Assembly (NCBI GenBank): GCA_937891015.1
Contig: CALAPY010000101.1
Coordinates: 1-48,810 of the forward strand
Length of the DNA: 48,810 nucleotides
Direction: 5' to 3'
Source: UBA2108 sp002713215
Lineage (GTDB): Bacteria > Bacteroidota > Bacteroidia > Flavobacteriales_G > Salibacteraceae
The translations under genes and the position numbers were made by a program. The notes beneath the pieces are model-generated. The model was given only the letters and a program-made list of their open reading frames with translations, searched no databases and had not been told where the DNA came from. Shown here piece by piece: positions 18,771-27,227 of the stretch. The first letter of the stretch is position 1. Each line of letters starts with the position of its first letter.

Positions 18771-20422
18771 TTTCTCCCTTGAATCACGAGGGGCCTGGTC
18801 TGGGAGTTTTCTCCAACTTTCAGTTCCACCAGGTAGAGTCCGGCAGCAAGGCCTGTACAATTGACATCTATGTAGTTGTGGCCGATTCTGGCGTGGTAGT
18901 TTTCTGAAGTAACCAAAACACCTCTGGAGTCATAAACACGGAGGTCCGCCTTTTCACTTTCGGTACCAACGATAAACTCAACTCGTGTGGTTCTTACAGC
19001 AGGATTAGGGTAGAGAAGGAAGCTTTCGTACAGACCATTATTTTTATTTTCCGGAAATCGTTTTCCTTCCGAAATGCTAAGTGCTTCATTGAAATTGGGG
19101 ATTCCATAACCAAAGTGTACATCAGGGTTTGAGTACTTGTGAGCAGACTCCCGAATGATGTTCATAAGAACTTTATTCTCCATCTCTGGATAGGCTTGCC
19201 ACAAACAGGCGCTTGCTCCTGCCACAATTGGACTTGAAAACGAAGTACCATTACTGGTTTTTACGACACCTGAAGCGTCAACAACGTATACCCACCATCC
19301 CATTGCACAAACATCCGGTTTAATGACTCCTGCAGAGGTGGGGCCTCTGGAAGAAAAACCAGCTACGGTTTCCTCACTGCCCACGGCACCTATACTAAGC
19401 ACACCATATCCGTCTGCCGGAGCTCCAATATAATACCAGCTATCGTTTCCACTATTTCCGGCAGAATTTACTACCAGCATTCCCTTTTCGAAAGCTTTGT
19501 TGGCTGCTCGGGTAACCACAGTTGTATTACCGTCCATATCAGCATAAGTATGGTTGGTTGTTGAATCATTAAACCTAGTGTAGCCCAACGACGAATTGAT
19601 AATGTCTGCACCCACACTATCGGCATATTCTGCAGCCTCTGCCCAGTTATATTCTTCAATGATTGTTTCTGATGTAGGATCTTCGGTTTTCATTAGGTAA
19701 TAGTTTGCACCAGGTGCGGTACCAACCATTTCACCATCAATATGAATTGCCATTGTACTAAGTACTGACATGCCATGGTTGCTTCCATAAAATACGTTGT
19801 CCGTATGATTCACAAAGTCTTTTTGTCCTACAATCTGATTGTTCTTCCACAAGGGTTGAAAATGATTCATGGTATCCACCCTTCGAAAGCCGGCATCAAA
19901 TACAGCAATTAACATCCCTTTTCCCGTAAAACCTTTTTGATGAAGTTTATTCATTTCGATCATCTCAATTTGAGTTTGAGACTTACCGTAATTGGGTAAG
20001 AAGGGTTCCTCTTCCAGTTTGAATTTATTCTGAGCTGCCCGTTCCGGAATTGGCTTGCTGCAAATAAATGTAACTGACTCAACGAACGATTGAGCATTAA
20101 TTTGTTGTAGCACACTCGGGTTAGAAACGTCTACAGTGATGGCATTATTCCATTTAAGCCTGTTCTTAAGGCTCACGCCTGGAATGGTAGTGATCTTACT
20201 TATATAGCTGGAGCACAGTGGAAAATCCTCGAATGTAATCGAAACTTTAGATCTACGTCTTCTCTCCAATGATCTCTCAGTAAGAAAAGTATTTGGTGAT
20301 TGATTTATACTGCAGTTTTTGTCCTTGAATATCACGGAATAATATCCGGTTTGGGCAGTCCCAATTGCCGATAACAGTACAGCGAATATGACCAACAGAA
20401 ACTTATTCAAGGTGGTATTCAT
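18767..20422 (-). CDS. subtilisin-like serine protease (S8) with T9SS sorting domain
   Basis: Secreted protease of 551 residues. A signal peptide (to about 24, ending GTAQ) is followed by a propeptide-like region to about 150, then the S8 catalytic domain. The triad is D176 (AVFDAGF), H216 (NHGMSV) and S394 (SNGTSFSSP), with the oxyanion N323 in NSAGNSG. After about residue 460 comes a type A T9SS tail (LLYPNPAVRTTRVEF, DLRVYDSRGVLV, LAAGLYLVEL). It is the last gene of a five-gene minus-strand run and starts 20 bases inside the preceding lipoprotein gene. It overlaps the convergent hydrolase gene by four bases. Confidence 0.93.
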   Translation of the reverse strand: MNTTLNKFLLVIFAVLLSAIGTAQTGYYSVIFKDKNCSINQSPNTFLTERSLERRRRSKVSITFEDFPLCSSYISKITTIPGVSLKNRLKWNNAITVDVSNPSVLQQINAQSFVESVTFICSKPIPERAAQNKFKLEEEPFLPNYGKSQTQIEMIEMNKLHQKGFTGKGMLIAVFDAGFRRVDTMNHFQPLWKNNQIVGQKDFVNHTDNVFYGSNHGMSVLSTMAIHIDGEMVGTAPGANYYLMKTEDPTSETIIEEYNWAEAAEYADSVGADIINSSLGYTRFNDSTTNHTYADMDGNTTVVTRAANKAFEKGMLVVNSAGNSGNDSWYYIGAPADGYGVLSIGAVGSEETVAGFSSRGPTSAGVIKPDVCAMGWWVYVVDASGVVKTSNGTSFSSPIVAGASACLWQAYPEMENKVLMNIIRESAHKYSNPDVHFGYGIPNFNEALSISEGKRFPENKNNGLYESFLLYPNPAVRTTRVEFIVGTESEKADLRVYDSRGVLVTSENYHARIGHNYIDVNCTGLAAGLYLVELKVGENSQTRPLVIQGRN

Positions 20423-21089
20423 TTATTCGCATTGACAATACATATCCAGAATCAACAACAGGATCTCCGGGAACTCCGGTGGTAAATCGTTTTACCATTT
20501 TTTCATAACGATTTACAAGGCCAATATCAGGAGTATAGTGCTCGTACCTTATTTCCGTATTAATCTGTAATGGATCGGTAATGTAGAAGTGTTCCACTTT
20601 CATCGTACGGGCTAAACTAAAACCACTTATGTTGGTGTCAATTGTCTTGCTTCCGTAGTTATAATTCTCTTTATCCATTACGTTGGCCGCATTTCCATTC
20701 CACGATTTATTAATTTCTACTGGAAAGTTCAGTTTAATGTACCTGATATTGTCTACCTGTTCTTCTACTTGAAAAGAGTTTTTATAAAAAGTCCAGACTT
20801 TTTGAATTTCCCATTTGGTTTTGTCTTGACTTTTGTATCGTTCTACTCGCTTTACTTTTCGGTTCCCATCGTCCACAAATTCACTTTCTACTATATCCTT
20901 AATGTAATACTGAAAAGTATCTATGGTGTGAGTAAAGTCGTTAAATACAAAGCTATCTACCTGGTAAACTTTGTAACTATTAACCGATTCGGGATAATAG
21001 TTGAATCCTAAGTCGGTGGTAGTTCCAGTGTCTTTTCTACAGGAAAGAACAACAAGTAAAATAGCTAGTATCCAGAGGGACTTTTTCAT
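20403..21089 (-). CDS. putative lipoprotein of unknown function
   Basis: Lipoprotein of 228 residues with a clear signal and lipobox (LAILLVVLSC, Cys 17) followed by RKDTGTTTD. The mature part is beta-rich and polar, with a YYPESVNSYKVYQVDSF stretch; I recognise no named family. Its ATG overlaps the stop of the MORN-repeat gene, and its own end runs 20 bases into the S8 protease gene, so it is translated as part of the same operon. Adjacency suggests an envelope role, but nothing in the sequence identifies it. Confidence 0.75.
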   Translation of the reverse strand: MKKSLWILAILLVVLSCRKDTGTTTDLGFNYYPESVNSYKVYQVDSFVFNDFTHTIDTFQYYIKDIVESEFVDDGNRKVKRVERYKSQDKTKWEIQKVWTFYKNSFQVEEQVDNIRYIKLNFPVEINKSWNGNAANVMDKENYNYGSKTIDTNISGFSLARTMKVEHFYITDPLQINTEIRYEHYTPDIGLVNRYEKMVKRFTTGVPGDPVVDSGYVLSMRINEYHLE

Positions 21090-21874
21090 TCCTTAATTTC
21101 AGGAGACGAATTTAAGGAGTCTTGTTTCTGTTTCTTTAATTCTTTTTCAGCTTTTACCTGAGCGGGCGTTTTTGACCATTTTAACCTGCCTTTTGCATAA
21201 TACTCATATAGAGTGGGAGACCCACCGCTATCAAAGTGTGTCCAGGTTTTTTCTCGTACGGCATACTTGTAATAGCCCCTAACTTTACGGGCACCATTGG
21301 GATGAAACCATTCAACCTTACCTTCTAAATTGTCGTCGATATATACTCCGGTAAATTTGATTTTGCCGCTAGGAAAAAATTCTTTTACAACACCGTTTAA
21401 GATTCCATTTTCATAAATCTCTTCTTTAGTAATGTGACCATCCTTATAATAAACCCGAGACATGCCATGCTTTTTGCCGTTCACGAAAATGCACTGTGAG
21501 GTAATATCTCCTTCACGGTCATAAAACTTCCAGATTCCTGTTCGTTGCATCTTGTAATATTTGCCTTCGGACATAACATTTTTACCATCATGAAAAAAAT
21601 TCACTTCGGCAGTGTCATTGGTAAGATGATTGATTTTAGCGGTCAATGTTCCATAGTTGTCGTAGTAAAGAAATTCGCCAGAAGGTTTATCGTTTATAAA
21701 CTGCCCAATGTATCTGGTTTTTCCATTTTCGTGCTTCTTTTTCCAGGTTCCTTGTTTCCTTCCTTTCTTATCCACCTGATTGATGGTATCTACCGCCGGA
21801 AATTCCAGACTGGTCGCTGATTGCGCAGCCAGAAAAGTGGGAAGAACCATTAGAAAAAATAGTATTAACCGCAT
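21086..21874 (-). CDS. YwqK-family MORN-repeat-variant exported protein
   Basis: Exported protein of 262 residues with a signal peptide (MRLILFFLMVLPTFLAAQ). It consists largely of about seven degenerate MORN-type repeats of about 22 residues, for example GTWKKKHENGKTRYIGQF, LNGVVKEFFPSGKIKFTG and LEGKVEWFHPNGARKVRG. The C-terminus is a Lys/Glu-rich tail. Such proteins are often labelled YwqK-family antitoxins, but no toxin partner is visible and the signal peptide argues for an envelope role. It begins two bases after the FAH-family gene and overlaps the lipoprotein gene by four bases. Confidence 0.8.
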   Translation of the reverse strand: MRLILFFLMVLPTFLAAQSATSLEFPAVDTINQVDKKGRKQGTWKKKHENGKTRYIGQFINDKPSGEFLYYDNYGTLTAKINHLTNDTAEVNFFHDGKNVMSEGKYYKMQRTGIWKFYDREGDITSQCIFVNGKKHGMSRVYYKDGHITKEEIYENGILNGVVKEFFPSGKIKFTGVYIDDNLEGKVEWFHPNGARKVRGYYKYAVREKTWTHFDSGGSPTLYEYYAKGRLKWSKTPAQVKAEKELKKQKQDSLNSSPEIKE

Positions 21875-21876
21875 TA

Positions 21877-22488
21877 CTATAGAACTTTACATTTTAACAC
21901 TTCTATTCCATTAATAAACCCTTGAATTTTATCTCCTTTTACTACTGGCCCAACTCCTGCCGGTGTTCCGGTGTAGATTAAATCTCCAATCTTCAAGGTA
22001 AAGATTTTACTCACGTACGATATAATTTGGTTAAAGTTAAAGATCATTTCCGAGCTATTTCCAAATTGAACCGTGGAACCATTTTTTTTCAACTCGAAAT
22101 TGATATTGTCTACTTTTCCAAGGTCTTTTATGGCAATAAATTTGCCGAGTGGGGCTGAGCCATCAAAGGCTTTGGCTATTTCCCAGGGAAGGCCTTTCTC
22201 TTTACACGATTTTTGAACGTCGCGGGCAGTAAAATCGATTCCCAGACCAATTTCTTCGTAGTATTTATGTGCAAAGCGCTCTTCAATATGTTTGCCCAGT
22301 CGATTTATTCGTATGACTAGTTCGGCTTCGTGGTGTACGTTATTACTATGTTCGGGTAAGAAGAAAGGAGCCCCTTTTTTAAGTAGAGCAGTATCGGGTT
22401 TAAGGAATAAAACGGGTTTTTCTGGAATTGGATTGTTTAGTTCTTTGGCGTGGTCAATATAATTTCTTCCAATGCAGATTATTTTCAT
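21877..22488 (-). CDS. fumarylacetoacetate hydrolase family protein
   Basis: Cytoplasmic enzyme of 203 residues, the short single-domain FAH type. Metal-binding acids are in HHEAELVIRI and in the following GLGIDFTARDVQ. The closing GDLIYTGTPAGVGPV is the family signature. Relatives hydrolyse acylpyruvates or decarboxylate oxaloacetate and similar beta-keto acids, so the substrate cannot be fixed from sequence alone. It lies two bases behind the exonuclease gene and two bases before the MORN gene, in one transcription unit. Confidence 0.9.
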   Translation of the reverse strand: MKIICIGRNYIDHAKELNNPIPEKPVLFLKPDTALLKKGAPFFLPEHSNNVHHEAELVIRINRLGKHIEERFAHKYYEEIGLGIDFTARDVQKSCKEKGLPWEIAKAFDGSAPLGKFIAIKDLGKVDNINFELKKNGSTVQFGNSSEMIFNFNQIISYVSKIFTLKIGDLIYTGTPAGVGPVVKGDKIQGFINGIEVLKCKVL

Positions 22489-22490
22489 AA

Positions 22491-23255
22491 CTAGTTTCTA
22501 CTTCGTTCCCAAATGTCTTTGAATATTTCCTTGGTATACAACGGAAAATCTCCATTCATTAACCAACCATAATACCCAGGTTCCTTTTTAAAAACGTCTT
22601 CAACTGGTATATTCTTGTGTTTTCCAAAATTAAAAACCTCTTTTCCTTTATCGTTCATGCCAATTCTACCAGCAACATCAGCGTGTTTTCTTCTCTGTGA
22701 AAACTCGTGAAGTGATTTCATATCGTTTTCCAGGTCATCGTATTTTTCGAGTTGAGCTTCCAGTATTTCGTAGGTTGCAAGAATATCAGCTTCGGCAGAG
22801 TGTGCGTTTTCTAATTCCTTTCCGCAATAGAAATTATAACCTGCAATTAAGGTTCGCTGTTCTTTTTTATGGAAGATATTTTGGACGTCGATATGATTTT
22901 TTTCATTTACATCGAATCGGATTCCCGCCCTCATAAATTCTTCGGTGAGTAGAGGGATGTCAAAGTTTATGGAATTAAATCCGGCTACGTCACAATCATT
23001 GAGCAATATAAATAGCGACTTTGCCAACTGTTTAAATGTTGGGCAGTCCTTAACGTCTTCGTCTGTTATTCCATGTATGTCACTCGACTGTGTTGGAATT
23101 GACATTTCAGGATTTACCCTTTTTACCTTGACTTCTTTTTGTCCGTCGGGATGAATCTTCAAAACAGCGATTTCTACAATTCGATCTTTGGCTACATTAA
23201 CCCCAGTGGTTTCAAGATCAATAAATGCTATCGGGCGTTCAAGATTTAATTTCAT
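22491..23255 (-). CDS. DEDDh 3'-5' exonuclease (DnaQ epsilon-like)
   Basis: Single-strand DNA exonuclease of 254 residues with the full DEDDh set: D13 and E15 (FIDLETTG), D99 (NSINFDIP), and H152 with D157 (HSAEADIL). The C-terminal segment (FNFGKHKNIPVEDVFKKEP, then YYGWLMNGDF) is a small module seen in exonuclease X-like proteins. It could serve proofreading or DNA repair. The ATG at 23255 gives MKLNLERPIAFIDLETTG, the usual start; a TTG at 23270 falls inside the upstream terminator's A-tract. It is the first gene of the five-gene run ending with the S8 protease. Confidence 0.92.
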   Translation of the reverse strand: MKLNLERPIAFIDLETTGVNVAKDRIVEIAVLKIHPDGQKEVKVKRVNPEMSIPTQSSDIHGITDEDVKDCPTFKQLAKSLFILLNDCDVAGFNSINFDIPLLTEEFMRAGIRFDVNEKNHIDVQNIFHKKEQRTLIAGYNFYCGKELENAHSAEADILATYEILEAQLEKYDDLENDMKSLHEFSQRRKHADVAGRIGMNDKGKEVFNFGKHKNIPVEDVFKKEPGYYGWLMNGDFPLYTKEIFKDIWERSRN

Positions 23256-23268
23256 TCGATTATTAATC

Positions 23269-23294
23269 AAAAAAAAGCCCCATGAAGAGGCTTT
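23269..23294 (-). terminator. intrinsic terminator of the OmpA-family gene
   Basis: On the minus strand AAAGCCTC, loop TTCAT and GGGGCTTT form an eight-pair stem with one G-T pair. It is followed by a run of T (eight T in total at 23276-23269). It sits 22 bases beyond the stop codon at 23316 and just before the exonuclease start. Confidence 0.85.
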
Positions 23295-23315
23295 AAATAT
23301 TGTGGAGTTCCAGTA

Positions 23316-25616
23316 TTAATTGATTCGAATTTCAACTCTACGTGAATTAGTTCCAGGTGCACTTGGCCTTTCTTCACCATAGAAACTAGTTGAAATTAAG
23401 CTTGAATCTATTCCTAGTTTTTTCAATTCTTCTGCCACTGCAGAAACTCTTTTTTCTGAAAGTACTTTGTTGTAAGCAGCGTTACCAACTGAATCAGAGA
23501 AACCACTCAACTCAACCTTCCTTCCTGGATTGCTCTTCATGAAATTAGCAACATCCTGTATAGTGGTCATTCCTTTAGAACCAACACTTGAACTATTGGA
23601 AGCGAATCCAACTACACGGTACATTGCAAATTGTCCCAACTCAAATTCAACACGTCTGTTTTTTGCTCTACCGTCAGGGTTATCAGATCCATCAGGGTTT
23701 TTACCATCCGCTTTAGGGTTTCTTTCACCTTCGTAGGTATAGTTAACGTTATACGGATCAACTCCTGCAGCAACTAACTTACGGGTTACAATTAAAGCAC
23801 GTTGTCTGGAAACCTCGTCATTAACTTCATCGGTACCAATGTAATCGGCATGTCCTGATAATGAAATCACAAAGTCAGGATTAGCCTTCATGTACTCTCC
23901 AATTTTCCTTACTTGCTCCTCACTTTCTTCAGTCAATGTATTTCCATTGAAACTAAACAAAATGTCTCTGAACAAATCCTCATCTACTTTTTGAGGCTCT
24001 TTCTTAGCAACAACAACCTCGGGCTCTTTTTTAACTTCTTCTACAGTATTAACCTCTTCTTTAACTTCTTTCTTAGGTTCTTCTTTAACCGGTGGAGTTA
24101 CAACAGCCACTGCTGCTGCAGCTTCTTTTTCTTCTGCCTTTTTCTTTTCTTCCGCTTCTTTTCTCTTCAATTCGTCAGATAAGAAATCTACCATTGCAAT
24201 TGAAGGAAGGTCTTCTCTTTTCCTGGTTTTGTAATACGCCGTAATTCGGTATACATCTTTATATCCATATCCGTCAACTCTTGCGGAAGCATAATAAGCA
24301 ATGGTCGGATCCTTTTTACTTCTTATGTAAGCTATTTCATCCCGCGGAGTGTTAATCGGAATCCCCAAACTTTGCGGGTTGCTCCATTTTCCATCCTTAA
24401 ACTTACTGAAGAAAACATCGTAGCCACCAATGGAAGAGTGTCCTTTTGATGAAAAATAGAGTAAATCATCGCCAATCATAAACGGTGTATCTTCATCCTG
24501 TTCGGTATTCAATACCGAGCCCATATTTTCCAACTCACCCCATTTCCCATTTTCATCTCTGATAGTTATGTACATATCACGGTCGCCATATCCACCTTCT
24601 TTATCAGAAATAACAATTAGTGTCTTTCCATCATCTGCCAGGTAGGCACTGGGTTGTCTTGATTTCTTAATGTTAATAGTCTCAGGAAATGCTTTAGGTT
24701 TTGACCATTTTCCATTTTCCTTAACCGTTTCATAAAGTAACTCATCTTTATACAGTATCATGGTGTTTTCATCCTTATTGACGGCTACAATAGAAATTTG
24801 TGAAGAAGGATCGTCAAAACCGCTATCAAATAACTTAAGACTTGAAATTAGATTGGGAAGTGCCCAATCTTCGTCCTGGTATTTCGAAACATAAATTTGT
24901 TCAAACTCCTTTCCATAGGTAAATTCATTTGGATTGGCAAACGGGTTTCTTTTGGAAGTGAAAAAGATGTCATTCTCCTCATCAAAGAATACAGCACCCT
25001 CATCATCGTGCACCGAATTGATTTTATTGCCCAGGTTCTGCAGGATTACATAGTCAGAGGCATTTAAGAAGTATTTCTTAACGTCATTTACCGGTTTCGA
25101 TTTATTTTCAAGCGGGTTTTTGGTGTTTAGCTTAACATGATACTCTCCATGATTACAGGTTTTTTCAAGCCAATTAACCTGAGCCTTGAGTTTAGCACCA
25201 TCCTTACTGGGCTTAATAAATCGTTCAAAATTCTGGTAGGATTTTTTAGCTTCAGCAAATTTGTGGTTATTCTGATAAGATTTGCCCAGGTAAAAGAACA
25301 ATTCTTCAATTGTATCTTCAGTGGAGTACTTAAGCGCATCTTCAAAGTACTTTTCTGCTTTGTAGAATTCCTTTGCGGACCGTAAATAGGCTATTCCTAT
25401 TTCAAAGTTATATTGGGAACTTTTGGGTCTCATTTCAAGAAGCTGCAGATAGTCTTTTACTGCTTCTCCATATTGCTCTAAATCCAGTTTTTCAAAAGCC
25501 TGCTTATGCAGGGCTTTCTCCGTTTTAGAAACTTTTTGAGAAAGTGCTGACCCAACAATAAAACTTAAGAATATAATCAGGAAACTTATCTTAGGAATGA
25601 ATAGCTGTAATCGCAT
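23316..25616 (-). CDS. PorE-like TPR/PD40 envelope protein with two OmpA domains
   Basis: Exported protein of 766 residues with a signal peptide (LIIFLSFIVGSALSQ). TPR-like helices lie at about 30-145 and a PD40/WD40-type beta-propeller at about 190-465 (repeats such as DRDMYITIRDENGKWG and GGYDVFFSKFKDGKWS). A Lys/Glu/Val-rich linker covers about 480-545. Then come two OmpA-like peptidoglycan-binding domains: the first at about 545-665 (ISLSGHADYIGTDEVND ... RAKNRRVEFEL), the second at about 668-766 (VELSGFSDSVGNAAYN ... SRRVEIRIN). TPR-propeller-OmpA order recalls PorE, the peptidoglycan anchor of the T9SS. The second OmpA domain is unusual. It is transcribed alone, with a dyad upstream at 25685 and a strong terminator downstream. 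Confidence 0.88.
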   Translation of the reverse strand: MRLQLFIPKISFLIIFLSFIVGSALSQKVSKTEKALHKQAFEKLDLEQYGEAVKDYLQLLEMRPKSSQYNFEIGIAYLRSAKEFYKAEKYFEDALKYSTEDTIEELFFYLGKSYQNNHKFAEAKKSYQNFERFIKPSKDGAKLKAQVNWLEKTCNHGEYHVKLNTKNPLENKSKPVNDVKKYFLNASDYVILQNLGNKINSVHDDEGAVFFDEENDIFFTSKRNPFANPNEFTYGKEFEQIYVSKYQDEDWALPNLISSLKLFDSGFDDPSSQISIVAVNKDENTMILYKDELLYETVKENGKWSKPKAFPETINIKKSRQPSAYLADDGKTLIVISDKEGGYGDRDMYITIRDENGKWGELENMGSVLNTEQDEDTPFMIGDDLLYFSSKGHSSIGGYDVFFSKFKDGKWSNPQSLGIPINTPRDEIAYIRSKKDPTIAYYASARVDGYGYKDVYRITAYYKTRKREDLPSIAMVDFLSDELKRKEAEEKKKAEEKEAAAAVAVVTPPVKEEPKKEVKEEVNTVEEVKKEPEVVVAKKEPQKVDEDLFRDILFSFNGNTLTEESEEQVRKIGEYMKANPDFVISLSGHADYIGTDEVNDEVSRQRALIVTRKLVAAGVDPYNVNYTYEGERNPKADGKNPDGSDNPDGRAKNRRVEFELGQFAMYRVVGFASNSSSVGSKGMTTIQDVANFMKSNPGRKVELSGFSDSVGNAAYNKVLSEKRVSAVAEELKKLGIDSSLISTSFYGEERPSAPGTNSRRVEIRIN

Positions 25617-25684
25617 AAAATTTAAGTTGTTAATTGACTTTTACAAAAAAGTAAAATCCATAATCTACAATTATACAAATAATG

Positions 25685-25704
25685 AGATTAACGATTGTTA
25701 ATCT
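25685..25704. promoter_or_regulatory. 20-base perfect dyad upstream of the PorE-like gene
   Basis: Arms AGATTAAC and GTTAATCT are separated by GATT. It lies 69 bases before the ATG at 25616 and 50 bases past the E2 stop. Without a following T-run it is more likely an operator than a terminator. The regulator is unknown. Confidence 0.5.
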
Positions 25705-25754
25705 AGATTTAAATCAATTCCCAACAGGGCGTTGATAAGTCATGGTTCGGTTAA

Positions 25755-27074
25755 CTAAAACTCCCGATTTATATCAAAGTTTTCAAGGTAATCTGCCATT
25801 CTTCTTACAAACATTCCACCAAGCGAACCATCGACTACCCGATGGTCGTAGGAATGAGACAAAAACATTTTGTGACGAATTGCAATTACATCTCCTTCCG
25901 GAGTTTCCAGCACAGCTGGTTTTTTCGTGATGGCTCCGACAGCCATAATAGCAGCCTGGGGCTGATTGATAATAGGAGTTCCCATTACATTTCCAAAAGA
26001 ACCAACATTGGTAATGGTATAGGTTCCACCTTGAATTTCATCAGGTTGTAATTTGTTATTCCTTGCCCGGGTTGCCAGATCATTAACTGTTTTTGAAAGT
26101 CCAACCAGATTTAAATTATCGGCTCTTTTAATAACCGGAACAATAAGGTTGCCGCTTGGCAAGGCAGTTGCCATACCAACGTTTATGTCTTTTTTTCGGA
26201 TTATTTTGTTGTCGTCGACAGAAACATTGATCATTGGGAAATCTTTTATCGCTTTGATTAAAGCTTCCATGAAAATTGGTGTAAACGTAAATTTCTCACC
26301 TTCACGCTTAAAATAGTCATCCTTAATTTTATTTCTCCAGTTCACAATGTTGGTTACATCTGCTTCAACAAAAGAGGTCACGTGAGGACTAGTATGCTTC
26401 GATAGAACCATATGATCGGCAATGAGTTTTCTCATCCGATCCATTTCAATGATTTCTACGTTATCTCCATGATCATGCGACGGGGCACTTGGAACCACTG
26501 GTTTGGCTGCTTTTGGTGCAGAAGCTACCGAAGGCTTCACTTCAGCTGGTTTCTCGGCTGGAGCAGCACCTCTATTTTCTATGTAGGATAAAATGTCCTT
26601 TTTTGTAACTCGTCCCCCTTGTCCGGTTCCTGGAACGGCATCTAGTTCTGCCTGTGGAATGCTTTCTTTTTTGGCAATATTTTTTACCAATGGAGAATAG
26701 AATCGATTTGAATTGTTGATAGCGATTACTTCTTCGCTGGGAGTAACCTTTTCATTACTCGGTGCAGCTTCAACAGCTACAGGCGCCTCAACTTCGGCTG
26801 CTGCCGGAGCAGGGGTTTCCGCTGGTTGTTCACCATCGGTGCTTAAAATTGCTATGGCTTGCCCTACCTGAGCAACTTCTCCTTCACCTACCAATATTTT
26901 CGACAAAACCCCCTCACCTGGAGAAGGAACTTCAGAATCAACTTTATCTGTGGCAATTTCTACAATAGATTCATCTGTTTCAACGGTATCTCCTTCACTT
27001 TTTAACCATGTTGTAATCGTTGCCTCAGCAACACTTTCACCCATTTTCGGTAATATAATTTCTATTTCTGCCAT
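25755..27074 (-). CDS. dihydrolipoamide acyltransferase (E2) of a 2-oxoacid dehydrogenase
   Basis: Transfers acyl groups from E1 to CoA through a lipoyl arm, in a cytoplasmic pyruvate-, 2-oxoglutarate- or branched-chain-type complex. The N-terminal lipoyl domain has its lipoyl lysine at K44 (IATDKVDSEV). An Ala/Pro/Glu-rich hinge, a peripheral subunit-binding domain (YSPLVKNIAKKESIP...GRVTKKDILSYI) and the catalytic domain with H411 and D415 in DHRVVDG follow. The length is 439 residues with a single lipoyl domain. The ATG at 27074 (MAEIEIILPKMGES) is right; a TTG at 27095 lies in the promoter. No E1 or E3 gene is adjacent, so which 2-oxoacid it serves is not shown, although the single domain and hinge suit branched-chain-type E2. 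Confidence 0.92.
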   Translation of the reverse strand: MAEIEIILPKMGESVAEATITTWLKSEGDTVETDESIVEIATDKVDSEVPSPGEGVLSKILVGEGEVAQVGQAIAILSTDGEQPAETPAPAAAEVEAPVAVEAAPSNEKVTPSEEVIAINNSNRFYSPLVKNIAKKESIPQAELDAVPGTGQGGRVTKKDILSYIENRGAAPAEKPAEVKPSVASAPKAAKPVVPSAPSHDHGDNVEIIEMDRMRKLIADHMVLSKHTSPHVTSFVEADVTNIVNWRNKIKDDYFKREGEKFTFTPIFMEALIKAIKDFPMINVSVDDNKIIRKKDINVGMATALPSGNLIVPVIKRADNLNLVGLSKTVNDLATRARNNKLQPDEIQGGTYTITNVGSFGNVMGTPIINQPQAAIMAVGAITKKPAVLETPEGDVIAIRHKMFLSHSYDHRVVDGSLGGMFVRRMADYLENFDINREF

Positions 27075-27092
27075 CGACCTGATTTTCGGCTG

Positions 27093-27122
27093 CAAAAATA
27101 AGCAATTGAAATTCTCGCCAAA
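27093..27122 (-). promoter_or_regulatory. full Bacteroidetes-type promoter of the E2 gene
   Basis: On the minus strand TTTG (27122-27119), 18 bases, then TATTTTTG (27100-27093). Both elements match the -33/-7 consensus. The ATG follows 18 bases later, leaving a short leader. Confidence 0.75.
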
Positions 27123-27171
27123 TCAAGGATCGACCAATTATTTTTAGTGTCAATTTATCATGCTTATGAAA

Positions 27172-27202
27172 TTTGAATTTATCCGATTCCGACGTACATT
27201 TG
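27172..27202 (+). promoter_or_regulatory. full Bacteroidetes-type promoter of the Fnr-type gene
   Basis: TTTG (27172-27175), 19 bases, then TACATTTG (27195-27202), with the ATG 25 bases on. It is divergent from the E2 promoter, and the two do not overlap. Confidence 0.75.
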
Positions 27203-27227
27203 TATACCTTATAAACAAATCATTTGC

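Noticed and set aside
21086..21874. YwqK label as a toxin-antitoxin antitoxin
   Set aside because: It has a signal peptide and no toxin neighbour, so an envelope repeat protein fits better.
25685..25704. E2 terminator
   Set aside because: The dyad has no T-run on the minus strand and lies 50 bases past the E2 stop.
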